A stretch of DNA of 64,000 nucleotides from Loxodes magnus (GCA_946699065.1 CAMPDV010000079.1:558001-622000), one strand, 5' to 3'. Positions 11,368-26,451 are shown, numbered from the stretch's first letter. The notes: a model not told the origin generated them from the letters alone. Program-made: numbers and translations.

Positions 11368-12036
11368 ATGGTTTTGTTCTCATATTTATTTATACTTCCT
11401 ATTTTCTTATTATTACTAAATAATTACTAGTCATATATATAAAATGCATCTAAGTATTAGTTTATTACTAAGTATTTATTATACTCTAATGTAGGTAAAA
11501 TTACCTACTACTATTTGAATATTGATTTGCTTGTTTAAAATATATTTCTAAATCATTAAATTTAAACAGTTCAATTTAAAATTTCTGAGTCTAAGTATAA
11601 AATTGATATTAATAGTGAAGCACTGTTTTGGTATAAAAATGACATTCTATCTGATTCCATATTATGTCTGAGATCATAAATTATCTATGAACTTTTTAAG
11701 AGCAAAATTTAGTTTTTTAAAAAGACATAAGCTTGTTTCTATTTTAGGAGTTTTAAGTAACTAGATAGACTCGATAAAGGTTAAATAAGAACATTATAAC
11801 TAATTCTAAGTAGAACTTAGACAACTAAAGAAAGAGGATATCTATAAAGTGATTTAACTTAATAGTATTAGCAATATTTTCAATAGTATTTATTTACAAC
11901 CTGAATAAAATAGAACTCTTCATTCTACTATCCAAATAGAGAAGGTATTCTATATTAAATATTAATTTAAATAGAATTTGATTATGTAAAAGACACAGCA
12001 AACGGTTATAAACATTTGAATGATATTAAAATTACA
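11368..12036 (+). CDS. Hypothetical secreted or membrane-anchored protein, 3' end uncertain
   Basis: The ATG at 11368 opens a strong hydrophobic leader (MVLFSYLFILPIFLLLL) followed by more than 200 residues with good composition (for example ISESKYKIDINSEALFWYKN, KLDRLDKG-like and REGILYQ segments). It lies divergent to VMP1, 48 bp from its start codon, and convergent with the small coiled-coil gene. No in-frame TGA appears before the convergent gene (the one at 11911-11913 would be Trp), so the end is unresolved; a tiny 3' intron could supply one. No family recognised. Confidence 0.4.
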
Positions 12037-12038
12037 TT

Positions 12039-12371
12039 TCAGAGATATTGTTTGGACTTCTTTTTTTTGAGATAATTGATTTCTGCTTGGTAATATTCTT
12101 CTTACTTAACCTTTGTTAATTTTAAATCCTCTAACTCTTACTTCAACTGCATAATTTTCTCCTTCTTCTACATAAGTTTTATTTATAGTTCTCTATTATC
12201 ATTTTGGAGTTTAATTATTTATATAGCATGATCGTTCGTAAACCTTCGATGACATTTAACTTCATTTGGCATACTCTTAGGACTGATTATAGGAGTGAAA
12301 AGGCTTGAGTTTATATTCTAAGATTTGACAAAGCTAAATTCAGTGCTAACAGGCCGCTCTTTCTATAGCAT
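12039..12371 (-). CDS. Small coiled-coil protein, 110 residues
   Basis: After a Ser/Pro-containing N-terminus (MLQKERPVSTEFSFVKS...SSLFTPIISPKSMP) residues about 45-107 form a strong heptad pattern (IIKLQNDNRELQIKLMQKK, then EKIMQLKQELEDLKLTKVKQ). It ends at TGA 12039-12041. The T8 run at 12061-12068 must be counted exactly to keep frame. A structural or adaptor role is likely; no specific family is identifiable. Confidence 0.65.
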
Positions 12372-12558
12372 TCTAAAATTTAAAAATAGTTACTAATTTT
12401 AATTTTTTATTCTATTTACGCAAGAAATTTTAAATGATGAAACTTCTATTCTTAATTCTCTTCAAAGTACTTATAAAATTAAATAAATTTAATATGTTTC
12501 TACTATACTAGAAATAAACTTATTTTTATCACTATCCTTATTTTTATTTGTTTTAGAT

Positions 12559-12987
12559 ATGCTATTTTAAGAATAAATCATGTCTTGCATATTTATTTTC
12601 TGAATTATAAAAGACTATCTGTTTTTTCTTTTTTCCAGTTAAAGAAAATTTGTTTGTTAGATTTCATAAATAAAGTAAATAATAGTTTCCGCTAAAAGAA
12701 AATATCAGGATTATAAAATTTATTGCCCTTTCTCTTATTCTAATTTGATATCTGATGCTTTAAAATTATGTAGGGCAGAAAATTTAAATTAAGTTGATAG
12801 CTTTTAAGCAATCATTTAGTTAGGCTTAGAAGATAAATTATTAATAATATATGATTTGATATTTAAAACTTATAGATAAAGAATAAGACAAAATTTACAA
12901 CTTTTAGAATTATATTTTCTAATCTTCAATAATCATTAAATAAAATGGTTAAAGAATAGCTTCTACAAATTTTGGTTAGTACAATGA
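12559..12987 (+). CDS. Hypothetical protein, about 142 residues
   Basis: An ATG-to-TGA frame with a hydrophobic N-terminus (IFIFWIIKDYLFFLFSS) and then a helical, charged segment (SDALKLCRAENLNQ, LGLEDKLLIIYDLIFKTYR). One internal TGA near the start reads as Trp. The same frame stays open beyond the TGA up to the TTLL gene, so the end is tentative. No family recognised. Confidence 0.35.
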
Positions 12988-13200
12988 AGCGTATATCATA
13001 TAAGATCGAAAATTACTTATAACTATTTTATAGCGAAATAGGGATCTAATAATTATCTTTAAGGATATTATAAAAAGACTTAAACTTAGACTGACAATAG
13101 ATAAATATATTTACTATGGTTTTTTATACTTAAAAGGAGAAATTAATTTTAGATAAATGTTTAAATTTCTTTAAATGCTTATTTATATAGATTCGGTCCT

Positions 13201-14899
13201 TCAAGGCCAGCATTGTTCTTTCAATAATCCCATATACATATCTTTCTAATTCTCGTCATAAATTACTTCAAAGCTACTGCCATCTAAGTATTGATAAACT
13301 CTAGATCATAGTTCTGGGGAATTTTCATAGGCTGCGAATATCATTTGTAATTCAATAACTTGTCTAACCATGTTGCTTTGTAAAACCCACTTAGCTACAG
13401 TACTTTGTTAATATCCACTCAAGGCAGGAGAAATATTAGTCTCGATGTATCATAATTTAAAATCTGAATCTAACATGAAATCAACTCCAAAAAGTTCAAA
13501 AGTACGAGGATGTTTCACCCACTTTTCCTTAAACATTAAGGTGAGATGTTACAGTGATTTTTTAATAGATAATCGAATATCATTTATATCAACTGTATAT
13601 CCATTTTCAGCTAAGTATTATTTAAACTGAGACATAGTCATAACTGTCGTTTCTCTTATATTAATCTCTTCAACATAAGTTAATTCTTGCTGCTCATTCG
13701 ATAGAGCATCGTGCATCATTTGCTAGTTAGTTAAATGAACTGATTTCTAAATTTAGATATCTTACCTCAGTGGAATTTATATCAAATTCTGATATACTTA
13801 ATCTAAGAATTCCATCATGATAAAGAGCAATCATTGGGTCTGTATTCGCAACTATTAAATAAACTCTAAAATCGAATTTTTTCTTTCCTATTAGAAGTGG
13901 ATTTCCAATATATCTTTGTATTATATACTGTCTTTGCTTCGTTAAATCACCACATTTTTTCCCTCCATCATAAAATTTTCAGATTTTCATTAAGGTTTCT
14001 TTATCAATTACACTGACGCCAATTCCTCTGCTTTTTCCCAATTACTTTAAAATTCAATCCAATTTAGTGCTGTTAAAATTTACCAAGTTAAACCATTATT
14101 CGCAATCTTCTTGATTGGATAAATAATAAGCAAAGGGAGTAAATTCTTCAGGCTTAAAGCATTCTTTTCTGTCTAAGTAGTATTTATTATAATAGTCTAA
14201 AACGAGTGGCATGGTTCAATTCTTCTCTCTTAGCATCTTACTATTAGGAATGTGATTGTATCTTTAACCTACACATCCAAAGTGTTTGTCCAAGTAGTGA
14301 AAGGAATGAAAATCGTGTTTTCTTACGAAGAACACTAGAATATCAGGTCTCAAATATTTAGCCTAAGAAATGGATTTCACAACTCTTGGAACATTAGGAG
14401 CTGCATTAATGCAACACTACTCAATAACTTCATAAACCAAACAGTTATGGTCTTAAGTAAACTCACAATCGATATAATCAGTCAAAACTACTCTTTGATG
14501 ATAGGCTGGAAGCCCCTTTTTATCAATAAGATACTTAATTTTGCCCTCACTTCGAGTTTGGTTTAAAGTTTTGCAGTAAGTCAACTCGTTAATAATACCC
14601 TAATGGTAAGTTTCATTCATAAGCCTCTTAACTCTATAGTCCTCCCACCATTCAGTTTATTTATATGAAAGCTCTGTTTTTTTGGATGCTTTTGGTATAA
14701 AAGTTTCATACTATTTATCAAAGAAGGAATCAGGATGAGCACTTGTTTATATCTAAGTCTAATGTAGTTTAGTTACATTCAATTACCTAGATTCTTATTC
14801 AGGTAGAAAAATTAAAAATACTGTAAAGAGGACAATGCACAGGAATAATATAACTTGCACTTTTGGCCACGTTTATTGGAAGTATTTTTTTCAGCTCAT
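13201..14899 (-). CDS. Tubulin-tyrosine-ligase-like (TTLL) enzyme with N-terminal membrane anchor
   Basis: The 559-residue protein has a short Lys/Trp N-terminus and one signal-anchor helix (VQVILFLCIVLFTVFLIFLP, residues about 14-33). The TTL ATP-grasp domain follows: QRYNHIPNSKMLREKNWT, WILKQLGKSRGIGVSVID, QRQYIIQRYIGNPLLIGKKK-FDFRVYLIV, the EKSVHLTN block, GVDFMLDSDFKLWYIETNISP. TTLLs ligate Glu, Gly or Tyr to tubulin or other proteins. An N-terminal anchor is unusual for the family; its orientation would decide whether the enzyme faces the lumen or cytosol. A 19-nt intron (13747-13765) immediately precedes KSVHLTN and makes the coding length 560 codons. Stop TGA 13201-13203. Confidence 0.82.
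13747..13765 (-). other. 19-nt spliceosomal intron in the TTLL gene
   Basis: It starts GTAAGA and ends TTTAG. Splicing gives STE|KSVHLTN, restoring the conserved HLTN block in frame; unspliced sequence shifts away from it. Confidence 0.8.
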
Positions 14900-14939
14900 T
14901 ATTAAGTTTCGTTAATTAAATAGAATTTAATTTAATTCT

Positions 14940-15296
14940 ATGATTTACAGTTTATTATATAGGTAAAGCAAGTAAATCTGCTCATGACTAGAGGTAGTTT
15001 TTAAAAATAAAAATTTGGTTATTATATTGAAAGAAGAGTTATGTGATGTTGAAGTACAAGTGAATTAGGGTAACTCTATAAAAATCTATTAATAGGGTAA
15101 GAGAAAAGAAGGGAAACTTAGTGCTGCTTATTTGTTAAAATGAATTATGTAAGAAATGCATTAGCTATACTTAAGTTGTGGTTCTGTATCTAGATATAAA
15201 TTGATTTTCCTTATTAATTTAAGTAAAAGTATATAAAATCTCAGAAGCATAATTAAAGAAAGAAAAATTAAAATTTATTAAGGTTTAAAATGTTGA
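14940..15296 (+). CDS. Hypothetical protein, 118 residues
   Basis: An ATG 40 bp from the divergent TTLL start opens a frame with balanced composition (LVIILKEELCDVEVQVNQG, LSAAYLLKWIMQEMHQ) and ends at TGA 15294-15296; two earlier TGA codons read as Trp. No family recognised. It could instead be 5' flanking sequence of the Stealth gene. Confidence 0.35.
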
Positions 15297-15516
15297 AATA
15301 TTAAGGTACCTTACTGTTAATAGTTATCTTACTCCATAATTAATATTAGCAGCAAGGAAAAAAGATATTTATCAAACTAAGCACATACTAAGAGATAGAT
15401 TATTAAGTATTTATTAGACTTGTTAAGCAAAAAGAGAAAGGTGTATTTTATTAGAAAGATCTTAGTTTTAAAATTTGAATTTATTAGTAAAATTAAATAA
15501 ATATAAAGACAAAGAA

Positions 15517-17676
15517 ATGTACCCTATTAAAATGAATGATTTATTTTGATTTTTAATAGGTGTATGTTCATCTTTGGTCATCATCAATTTCCGAAACTTT
15601 ATGTACATAACATACTTCCCACCTATTAGTTATCACTAGCAATTATCTAACTAAATTTAACAATTTGAAGTTGATCTTGTTTACACATGAGTTAACGGTA
15701 GTGATCCAGAATTTTTGTGGAATTTACTAGAATTTGATTTCAATCCTTCTATGAACCGTTTTAGAGATAATGATGAACTAAGATACTCAATAAGATCAGC
15801 ATTTTTACACGCTAATTGAGTAAGAAACATTTACATAGTGACAAATGGGTAAGTTCCTTCTTGGCTAAATTTAAACCATCCTAAAATAAAGTTGATAAAG
15901 CATGACTAAATAATAAATAAAAAGTATTTGCCTACTTTCAACAGTAATGCAATAGAAGTTAACTTAGTCAATATTCCTGGATTATCTAGATTCTTTTTGT
16001 ATCTAAATGATGATATTTTTTTTGGTAGAGATATTTCAATCGATGATTTCTACCGTCCTGACTTAGGAGGTGGATTTGTTCTTCGTCAAGGTTGACCTTC
16101 TCCCTAATGCAATGCTGGATGTATGCCTTCTTTTATTGGAGACGGTATGTGTGATTGAGGCTGTATGACGGAACTTTGTTTTAATGATTTAGGTGACTGT
16201 AAAGGAGTCAATCTTAGTGACTGGGAAAATTAGAGTCTAAATTGAGATTGAAATGATCTAGATAGTGAACCAGATTATTGGAACGATTGAAATATGGAAA
16301 ATGAAAATTGTGCTGAGAAATGTGATTCCCTACTCTTAGGAAACAATAAATGTGATTAAGAATGCGATAGTTCGGAATGCGCATATGATTTAGGCGAATG
16401 CTTTATATCCTAAAAAGACTTAACAATCCTAATGCTGAAACCAAATATAACTACATACACAACTAATGCATATTCAAGTCTTGCCATCTCGTATGAAGGT
16501 ATGCTACAAAAGAATGCAACAGTTTCTAGAGCTAGACAGTCTGGTTCAGGATTTATAAAAGAAGCGCAAATAATTAGCAGCAAAGGCCTCTTGTTTCTGA
16601 TTCTAGATCCATGGGCTTAAAGACCTATTTAGATCTATTTTGAGCTTCAGTATAATATTGGAGAAGGAAGTTAGAAGATTTAAACATTTGTTGTTAATTT
16701 TGAGTACGAAAATTTAGGAAGTTCGGATGAATTTCATTTATTAGATAAGTACGCAGACAGCTTAATCTACTCTAACTATTTGATTCAGAAGCAATTTGGA
16801 TTTAAGAAAGATGCTGCGCCTCATGTCGCTGCACATGTTCCATTTTTATTTGACAAAGTGATTCTTAATGAAATGAGAGAAATATGAAACTTCGAGTTTG
16901 ATTAAACATCTTCTCACTAGCTCCGCAATAAAGAAGACATTTAGTTTGCTTTTATGTACTAGCACTATATTATAAATGCTAAAAAGGATGTAGATGAGTA
17001 CGTGTTTAACCTCTTTGATATATATGACAGAGATAACAACTAATTACTAGATGAAAATGAATTATTCTCTTTAATTTTGAGATTAGAATTATCTCCAAAA
17101 ACCATCTAACATTTTTACTACATGAAATGCTAAATTTACTACTTCTAAACTCCAGAAATCAAAATAAGTGAAAAAGAGATAAAGGAGAATGACTATAATT
17201 GTGAAGATATTAGTAAAGTGCAAATAATTAGGAATGATAACATTAAGGAAATTCTCAGTAAAAAGCTTCCATCTAGATATGAATATACTTTGTACCAAAA
17301 TTCTTAAGACTACAGATTTAAAAGTTTAATAGACAGCCAAAGCTCGATTGTCGAAGGTCTTAATGAGTTAAGAAAGTCAATGCCTAAATTCTTTTGCCTT
17401 AACGATGATAGAGCTAACAAAACTGATGCATCTTAAAATGTTATTCATAACTATCTCGAATTCATGTACCCCTAATCATGTCCATTTGAAAAGGATTATA
17501 AGTTTGAATAAAAAGAAATAAAAGAAGAAGATAAGTCCGTATAAGCAATATTCTTCATTGGATTGATAGTCATAGGTTTATCTATAATACTTTACATATC
17601 ATGGAGTAAAATTAGATTCTACAAGCGTATCAAACCAGAAATTAAGATGATCTAAAAAGTGCTTAAAGATGATTAA
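15517..17676 (+). CDS. Stealth-family phosphotransferase, GNPTAB (GlcNAc-1-phosphotransferase alpha/beta)-like
   Basis: About 719 residues with a membrane helix at each end. Stealth CR1 is FEVDLVYTWVNGSDPEFL (residues about 50-67; Trp = TGA), CR2 includes LRYSIRSAFLHANWVRNIYI, then VTNGQVPSWLN (Gln = TAA). Two Notch/LNR-type Cys repeats follow (CMPSFIGDGMCDWGC...DLGDC and NNKCDQECDSSECAYDLGEC), CR3 around AAPHVAAHVPFLFDK, an EF-hand (DIYDRDNNQLLDENEL), CR4 (SMPKFFCLNDD) and a C-terminal helix near residues 676-697. This is the GNPTAB order; that Golgi enzyme starts the mannose-6-phosphate lysosomal tag. The next ATG at 15532 is also possible. The end is assigned to TAA at 17674-17676 only because hydrophilic tail then gives way to AT-rich sequence; no TGA occurs in frame before the next gene. 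Confidence 0.88.
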
Positions 17677-17829
17677 TTTTTAATTTTTAATATTTTTATA
17701 TTATTAAACACTTTAAAAAGGATTTAAAGCAATACGCTATAGCTATGTTTGATTGCTTATTAAACTATTATAACAGAATATCTTGTATAAACTTTTAAAT
17801 TCTTATAAACTTAAAGTAATAATAATACA
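17677..17829. other. Linker between Stealth and RLK genes, same open frame
   Basis: 153 bp of AT-rich sequence with low-complexity translation. It contains no TGA in the frame shared by both neighbours, so only an in-frame TAA or TAG, or a frame-shifting intron, could end the upstream protein. Confidence 0.6.
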
Positions 17830-20319
<2,490 letters not shown>

Positions 20320-20493
20320 AATTGGTATTAATGCTAATTTATAATTTTTTCTTAAAAGATAATTATTTAATAAATTATGAATTTTTAATAAACATTTAAA
20401 TTTGAATAAAGTTAGTAGAAATTTTAAATTATATTAACTTACAAATTAATTATATAATTTTTAGCAATAAATTAAGAAGTATAACTATTTCCT

Positions 20494-21027
20494 ATGAAAT
20501 TTATAGAATATTCGTTAGAATTAATTAATATTAGAGTTTTAGATAAATTCACTAAATAGTTATATAATTGCACTAAAAATACTTAAAAGATAGCAATTTA
20601 TATGAACTAGGTTTTAACAATAATTAATCATAATAAAGTTTCACTCATTGTCTGGTATTAATAATTGAGATATTCTTTTTATGACTTCAAACAACATTAT
20701 TTCAACTAAGCACCTTAAGAGTTTGTTAATCTATAGCTTCAATGGCTATTTTCAGTTATTATAAAATATTTAGTAATTTCTCTATAGTAATATACCATGT
20801 TATAATAAACAGTCAGACTTCTCCCTCTTATTCCTAAGCATTTTGGTATATTTTTATATGGAGCAGCTCTAATAAATAAATAAACAAAAATTTACTCTTT
20901 ATTAAAAACTAAATTACTAAGATAGTTATTAAATATGTTATATTTCTGTAAACATAGTAGAAGATTGAGTTTTTAATAAAGCGAAGACTTTATGATTTAA
21001 TAGATATAGCTTTAAAAATAGCTTTGA
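20494..21027 (+). CDS. Hypothetical protein, 177 residues
   Basis: One ATG-to-TGA frame with no internal TGA and good composition: MKFIEYSLELINIRVLDK, a middle part with WYQQLRYSFYDFKQHYF and a C-terminal basic helical region (LLKTKLLRQLLNMLYFCKH). The internal LLPLIPKHFGIFLYGAALI could be a hydrophobic hairpin. A peripheral membrane protein is possible. I recognise no family. Confidence 0.5.
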
Positions 21028-21217
21028 TTGATTTATTTCTTCATTATATTTTTAATTAATAGGATTGTGAATTTCTTTTGAAAGCTTAAAGTTAAATAAT
21101 TATTAGATTTATAATATCAAGCTTATAATAATCAAATTTAATGCAATTGATTTGTAAATTTTAAACCCTGAAAATTGAATAAATTATTATAGAGTCTGTT
21201 ATAAAATGAAAATCATT

Positions 21218-22844
21218 TCATAGAATGTTGCACTTGAAATCGCATCCAGATGTACAATTTTTACATTCTTCTGTGCCTTCTAATTTGGTTTTTAAAGGAT
21301 GATTTTGAAATTATGGAATGCTTTGCATTGTTTATAAAATTATAAGATCTTCATCAATTTTTTATTAAGATGTGCTTGACATAGTTGAGTAGTTTCTTTT
21401 TCTTTCAGATTTAATACTTAAAGATCTAGCTGTAGACATTTCTTCGCATTCGTCTAGTCATTTTATACGTACACCGTTTTCCCAAAGCCCTTTTCTACGT
21501 ATACCTTAATTTATATTTATATAAAATCCTACTCCATTTTGTTTGTCTTGAAATCAATAACCTTCAAATTATTTTCCATCTGGTCACATAAAAATTCCAA
21601 TTCCTTATTTCATGTCTTAAAAATACTGCCCATGATATTTTCGCCCATCTGGTCATGTGAACTCTCCATATCCATTCATCTTGTTGTCTTTTCATAGGCC
21701 AGAATGAACTCTACCGTCATTTCATTAATAGATTCCTTCGCCTTCTATATTATTATTTAGAAATTAACCATAATAAACGGATTTATCAGCTCACATAAAT
21801 GTACCTATTCCATGCTTTAATCCTCTATTGTAGTTTCCTTCATATTTTGAACCATCAGGTCATTTTTCTATGCCATATCCATGCTATTTATCTTCAAATC
21901 ACTATCCTATATATTGAGCTCCGTTATAGTGAGTATATGTTCCTTTACTATGTGCCTTATCTTGCCATCAGCTACCTTCATAAACATCCCCATCAGCATG
22001 TATTAATCGACCTTTTCCACATGTTTTATCTTAACTCCAGAATCCTGTATATTTGCTACCATTTTTTCAAAGCTACGTTCCTTTTCCATGACGCTCACCT
22101 CTATAATTTCACTGTCCTTCATAAATTGATCCGTCCTTCAAAATAACAGGTCCCTTGGTGATAACTTTCATTTATAAATATTCAGACTAAAATGGTTCTT
22201 CGAAATCAAATTCACCAATTCTTTTCTCTACTTCTTTAGTAACTTACGTCATATAGTCTGGAAAATTTTTTGGATCAATTTCTTTTCCTATGCTAATAAA
22301 GTTTCTGTCAAAGCTTTAGTTTTATTCTTCATTATCGGATAAGGAAGTCTAAGATTATTGAATATTCCCTGCATTAGTTTCGCTTTGCTCCCATTTTAAA
22401 CCAACTATTGACTACTAATTCCTATCAAATTCATTGCTAGTTTCATCTGAGTATTCTTCACTTTGTTATTTGGCTCAAGAATCTTCTCTTTACCCTTACT
22501 CAAGGCTACTCTAAATATTTATATTGATAATTTCTGTTTCTTTATTGCTATAAGAACTGCTTTCATTTATTATACTCAAAGGAGTATTATCAGATAAGCT
22601 CAATGCTTAAATCTGTTTCTGCAGTTCTGATTCCACAAGTTAGGAAGCATTAATTGAAGTAGGCGAATTTATAGTTTTTTAGGGTGAGTTTTTATTCATC
22701 AAATTTAATGGAATTTTATAAAAAGTTTTTCTTCTTAAAGTGCATTTAACAATAATGCCTTCACATAAATACTAAAACTAATACTTATTTAACTATTAAT
22801 TCTCCAGTTTAAGGAATTTTTATTTCTTTTCCTTTCTTATCCAT
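21218..22844 (-). CDS. MORN-repeat protein
   Basis: About 536 residues. The N-terminal half is disordered, Ser/Asn/Gln/Glu-rich. From residue about 225 there are ten or so MORN repeats, each with the Y-x-G-x-(W/F) and G-x-G pattern (SIYEGQWNYRGERHGKGTQ, SKYTGFWSQDKTCGKGR, YEGSWQDKAHSKGTY, KYEGNYNRGLKHGIGTFMW and onward); many of the repeat Trps are TGA. MORN proteins bind membranes or act as scaffolds in ciliary and cortical structures. The N-terminus MDKKGKEIKIPQTGEL is in another frame from the rest. A GT...AG segment of 16 nt at about 22778-22793 (13 or 22 nt also fit) repairs it. Stop TGA 21218-21220 after a short Cys-rich tail (CKNCTSGCDFKC). Confidence 0.85.
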
Positions 22845-23770
22845 ATTTAAGTTGCCAAATTAAGCCTTTTTAAAAAAGCTTTTTGCTTAGTATTTTTTGC
22901 ATTTTTCATTGCTGTTAAGATATAGAATTTGTAAGAGAGATAGGGATTATGTATACTGAAGGTTTAGTTAAATACACTATCCTTTTTAAGCAAATAGATA
23001 AAGCTTTAAATATTGCCTTAGAGAAATAAATTAAATATATTGATTTTGCTTTTAAATTAATTGCTCGATTTAACTTTAAGCCAGATAAAACATAATAAAA
23101 GTACTCTTTCATTAGAAAACTAATCCCTTATATTTCTAAAATTTACTTAAGAACCAAAAAATAATTTTAAGAATTTACCTAGCTTTAATTCTTAGCTGTT
23201 ATAGGCTATTATATCGTAAAAATTTACTTTCATTCTTTCTCCTGAAATTGATTGCTTTTAATAAGGCAATATCATTCTCACAAATAAACAGTATTAAAAT
23301 AATTTTAATTAAGTGAACAATGAAGAATATTGATTTCTAAAGAGTGAAGCTATATTAATAGTAAACTATTATTTTAATTTTTCTTTACTTTTTATTATTC
23401 TTTGTCTAGTTTTGAGACTTATATATATGATTCTTTTATAAGGTCCTATTAATTGAGATATTATATAGTATTTATTAATTATAGATAGTTTTATTTATTA
23501 GTATTTATAGCTTCAGTTCTTTAATTATGACTATTTATAGCCAAAAAAAGAAAAATTAGATAAAGCAAATAATTATTTTTTAAGTTTGACGAAGTTAGTT
23601 TTTTTAATTTTTATTGATCTTTTGATTTATATCACTTTTAATACTTGTATACTATAGAAATTGCTTATAGAAGTGTATATTATATTTATACCCTAAAGTT
23701 TAATCATTTATATCTCAAGCTTGTACTATTAATTTAATAGAGTGGAAGTAACTTATTTAATTTTATTATA
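22845..23770. other. AT-rich intergenic region
   Basis: Very AT-rich, with T- and A-runs. I see no recognisable gene. It lies between two divergent genes and should hold their promoters. Confidence 0.35.
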
Positions 23771-24583
23771 ATGACTTAATATGAAAATCACCTTCTAAAA
23801 ATTCTTGATTATCTCCTTTGTAGTATGTAAAACGAAGAATAAGCTAAGTAATTTTTTAATAATTTTATCATGATTTAATCATTAGATTTTTCTACCTTTA
23901 TTATTCTTCATCTTGATATAATTTTACCTTTAAGCTTATAAGACTCTTTTATTAAAATTATTAGAAAGTCATAATATTTTAAAGTGATTAGGTATAATTT
24001 AATAGATAAGTAGTATTTGCTATAATTAATATTTACCTCTCTTGACCATAACCTTAACACTATTCCAGATTTAACTATACTACTATATCCTTAAATATTA
24101 CCTTTCCTTATATAATTAGAATTTACAAGATAAAGTTCTTCTAATATGCATCTTTTTATATTTTATGTAATTTGAACTTTGAATTAGATAAGTAACTGAT
24201 ACTTCTTAATACAATATTAATTACTAAAACATAAATTATAGCATAACGCTTATATATGTAAGAATAATAGATATTGTACAGAATAATCTAATACTCCTTT
24301 ATCTTATCTTAAGGCTAGCAAAATATTTAATATATTAAATTAACGTCTAAAAGAGATATCACTGAAGCACTGTTTCTAGTAAGAAGGATAATACTTGAAT
24401 TTGGATTTATCAATTTAATAGTTTCAGGAGTTAAATGCTAGTAAATAGATCTTTAAAATATATCTGAGTAAACTGTAAAAGATTACAAAGAGCAAGCATA
24501 AATAAAGAGATTTAAAATTTATCATTATAATTCATAAAAAACTAAAATAAAACGATGGAAAAAATACTTAGTTTTTTAATTGA
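23771..24583 (+). CDS. Hypothetical helical protein, 270 residues
   Basis: An ATG-to-TGA frame with convincing composition and few internal TGAs (two, read as Trp). It starts MTQYENHLLKILDYLLCSMQ and shows repeated amphipathic helices of about 40 residues (FIILHLDIILPLSLQDSF, LIFTSLDHNLNTIPDL, ILPFLIQLEF), loosely like HEAT/ARM-type alpha-solenoids. A basic tail (KLQKITKSKHKQRDLK) precedes the stop. The solenoid idea is inference from spacing of hydrophobic helices; a structure prediction would be decisive. Confidence 0.5.
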
Positions 24584-24819
24584 TTCATACAGTTAGAATA
24601 TAACTAATTCACTTTATACTCATTATTTAAAGGAGACTATTAATAGCCAAATTTAATAAAATGTAAAAAAAATAATAGCAAGCAACAACTTAAAGAATAA
24701 ACCTCTTTCATAATAAAATAATTATATTATATAGCAAAGAATAATCTATTATTTAATATATATGTGTATTCAAGATAAGTAATAAAAACTAAAACTAAAC
24801 TTAAAAATTAATTAACTAT

Positions 24820-26196
24820 TCATTTACCAGGTTTTTTCTTCTGTATTTTGTAAAGAATTCTAGTAAGTTCGTTATCTTTAGAGTTTTTCTATATTTATAG
24901 ATTTATTAGGATGTTTTGAAAGAGACGAGGTTCTGCTTTGTGAACATTTGACCAAAAATCTTTTATAACAAATTTCATATTTCGCTTTTTTTATTGAACT
25001 ATGAAAAGTGGAAGCTTGTTTTCATATATTAAGTCAATCAAATATCTTCGATCATATTTGAGATAATATTTTTCCTCTATTTCTTTGTTATAAATTATCT
25101 AAATTTAACTTTTTAAATTTTCTAATAGAGTTTCTATTTTATTTAGCTTGCAATCCTTTATATGCATAATTTCTGTTTACGTTTAATACAGACAAGTGCA
25201 ATTTTGATTTAATTCTTCCTCTTCTTCTATCTTTGGCTATGGAGAAGAAAGATCTTCTTTATCATTCTACTCATATTACTGTCATTTTTACTAAAGAGCT
25301 TTCATTTTTTCTTCTTTTTGCTTAATATACAATTTTTGATTTTCCTTTTTAGCTTCAGCTTGAAGCATTTCGTATACTTTTTATTCAATTTGTTCTAACT
25401 AGTAATTAGCTTTAGCAAGATTAACTGTTGATTACTCTTCAACTTATTCTTTATTTGTTTTATCTTCTTCACTTTATACTTCTTCACTATCAACTTCGTT
25501 ACTTTCTTCTTCATCGCTTTCATCTTCATTACTTCCAGATAATTCGGATTTAGATTCTTAGTTATCAACATCTTAACTATTTAATTTTTTCCTATTATTA
25601 TTTTCATTATCACTATCTTCTTCATCACTTTCATTTTCACTATTATCTTCTTCATCATCTTCACTACTATCTTCTTCATCGTCTTCATTACTGTCTTCTT
25701 CTTCATCTTCCTCGTTACTGTCTTCTGAATTATTATCCTCTTCATTACTATAGTCTTCACTATCTACTTCCTGACTCAAATTTTCACTTTTAAATTTTGT
25801 ATTTTTATTTTATGAGCTTCCTTAAATTTTACTTATCTACTAACTCTACTAATTTTTTTCGTTTTTCGTGGTAAATCCACCTGATAAAGCTGATTTTTCA
25901 TTTAATTAGCTAGATTATCTGTAACTAGATTAGTTATTAGACATAAAAGCTTCATTGGAATTAATATAATTCTTAGCCTTTTTGATATTAATGAATAAAT
26001 CAGTATCTCATTATTATTTCTACTATTCAGCTGATTATAGCAATTAACCTGTATTAAATTAAGAGGCTTCACTAGCTTAATTGATTAATCCCTACTATTT
26101 CTTTCCTTTTTACTTAGTTTTGGATTATGTCTGCTTATTCTTAGAAGCGTTCCCTCTAATTGGTTTTCCTTTACCCTTTTACTTTTTACTAGACAT
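24820..26196 (-). CDS. Acidic Ser/Asp/Glu-rich protein with helical C-terminus
   Basis: 458 residues. A basic Lys/Gln-rich N-terminus (MSSKKQKGKGKPIRGNASKN) precedes a strongly acidic low-complexity block (residues about 143-195 and 215-245: repeated SNEEDEEEDS-type units, coded by GAA/GAT/AGT runs). A coiled coil (QLEQIEQKVYEMLQAEAKK) and a globular C-terminal region follow, including a possible metal site CTC...C and KLPLFIVQQKKRNMKFVIKDFW. The overall layout resembles nucleolar or chromatin-associated proteins with phospho-acidic tracts; no named domain is seen. Single frame, 459 codons including TGA. Confidence 0.75.
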
Positions 26197-26451
26197 TTAA
26201 ATTTATTTATTTAACCCCAACAACATCACTCACTCGAATATTAAACTCAAAAGCACATAATCATACTTCATAAAAGGCACTAAGTAAATAAATTAAAACT
26301 GACAGAATCATATACTGTACTTAAAAATAAGAAGGTAAAGAAATGGGATAGAAGTAGTAGAAGTTGCAGTAATAAGAATAAAGAAAAGTTAAAATAGCTA
26401 GCATTATTTAATTTTAATAGTTAATTTAAAAATATATACACTGCAGTAAGA
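26197..26451. promoter_or_regulatory. Divergent intergenic region, 255 bp
   Basis: Separates the start codons of the acidic-protein gene (minus) and the LRR gene (plus). AT-rich with no distinctive motif; a shared promoter region by position. Confidence 0.45.

Noticed and set aside
14760..14830. Apparent frame change after the TTLL membrane anchor
   Set aside because: Recounting shows that the anchor and the domain are already in one frame, so no intron is needed.
15849..15875. GTAAGT-like sequence in the Stealth gene as an intron
   Set aside because: Reading through gives the conserved VTNGQVPSWLN block, so this is exon.
21799..22146. Plus-strand His/Tyr-rich ORF
   Set aside because: Antisense of MORN repeats; the periodicity comes from the repeats.
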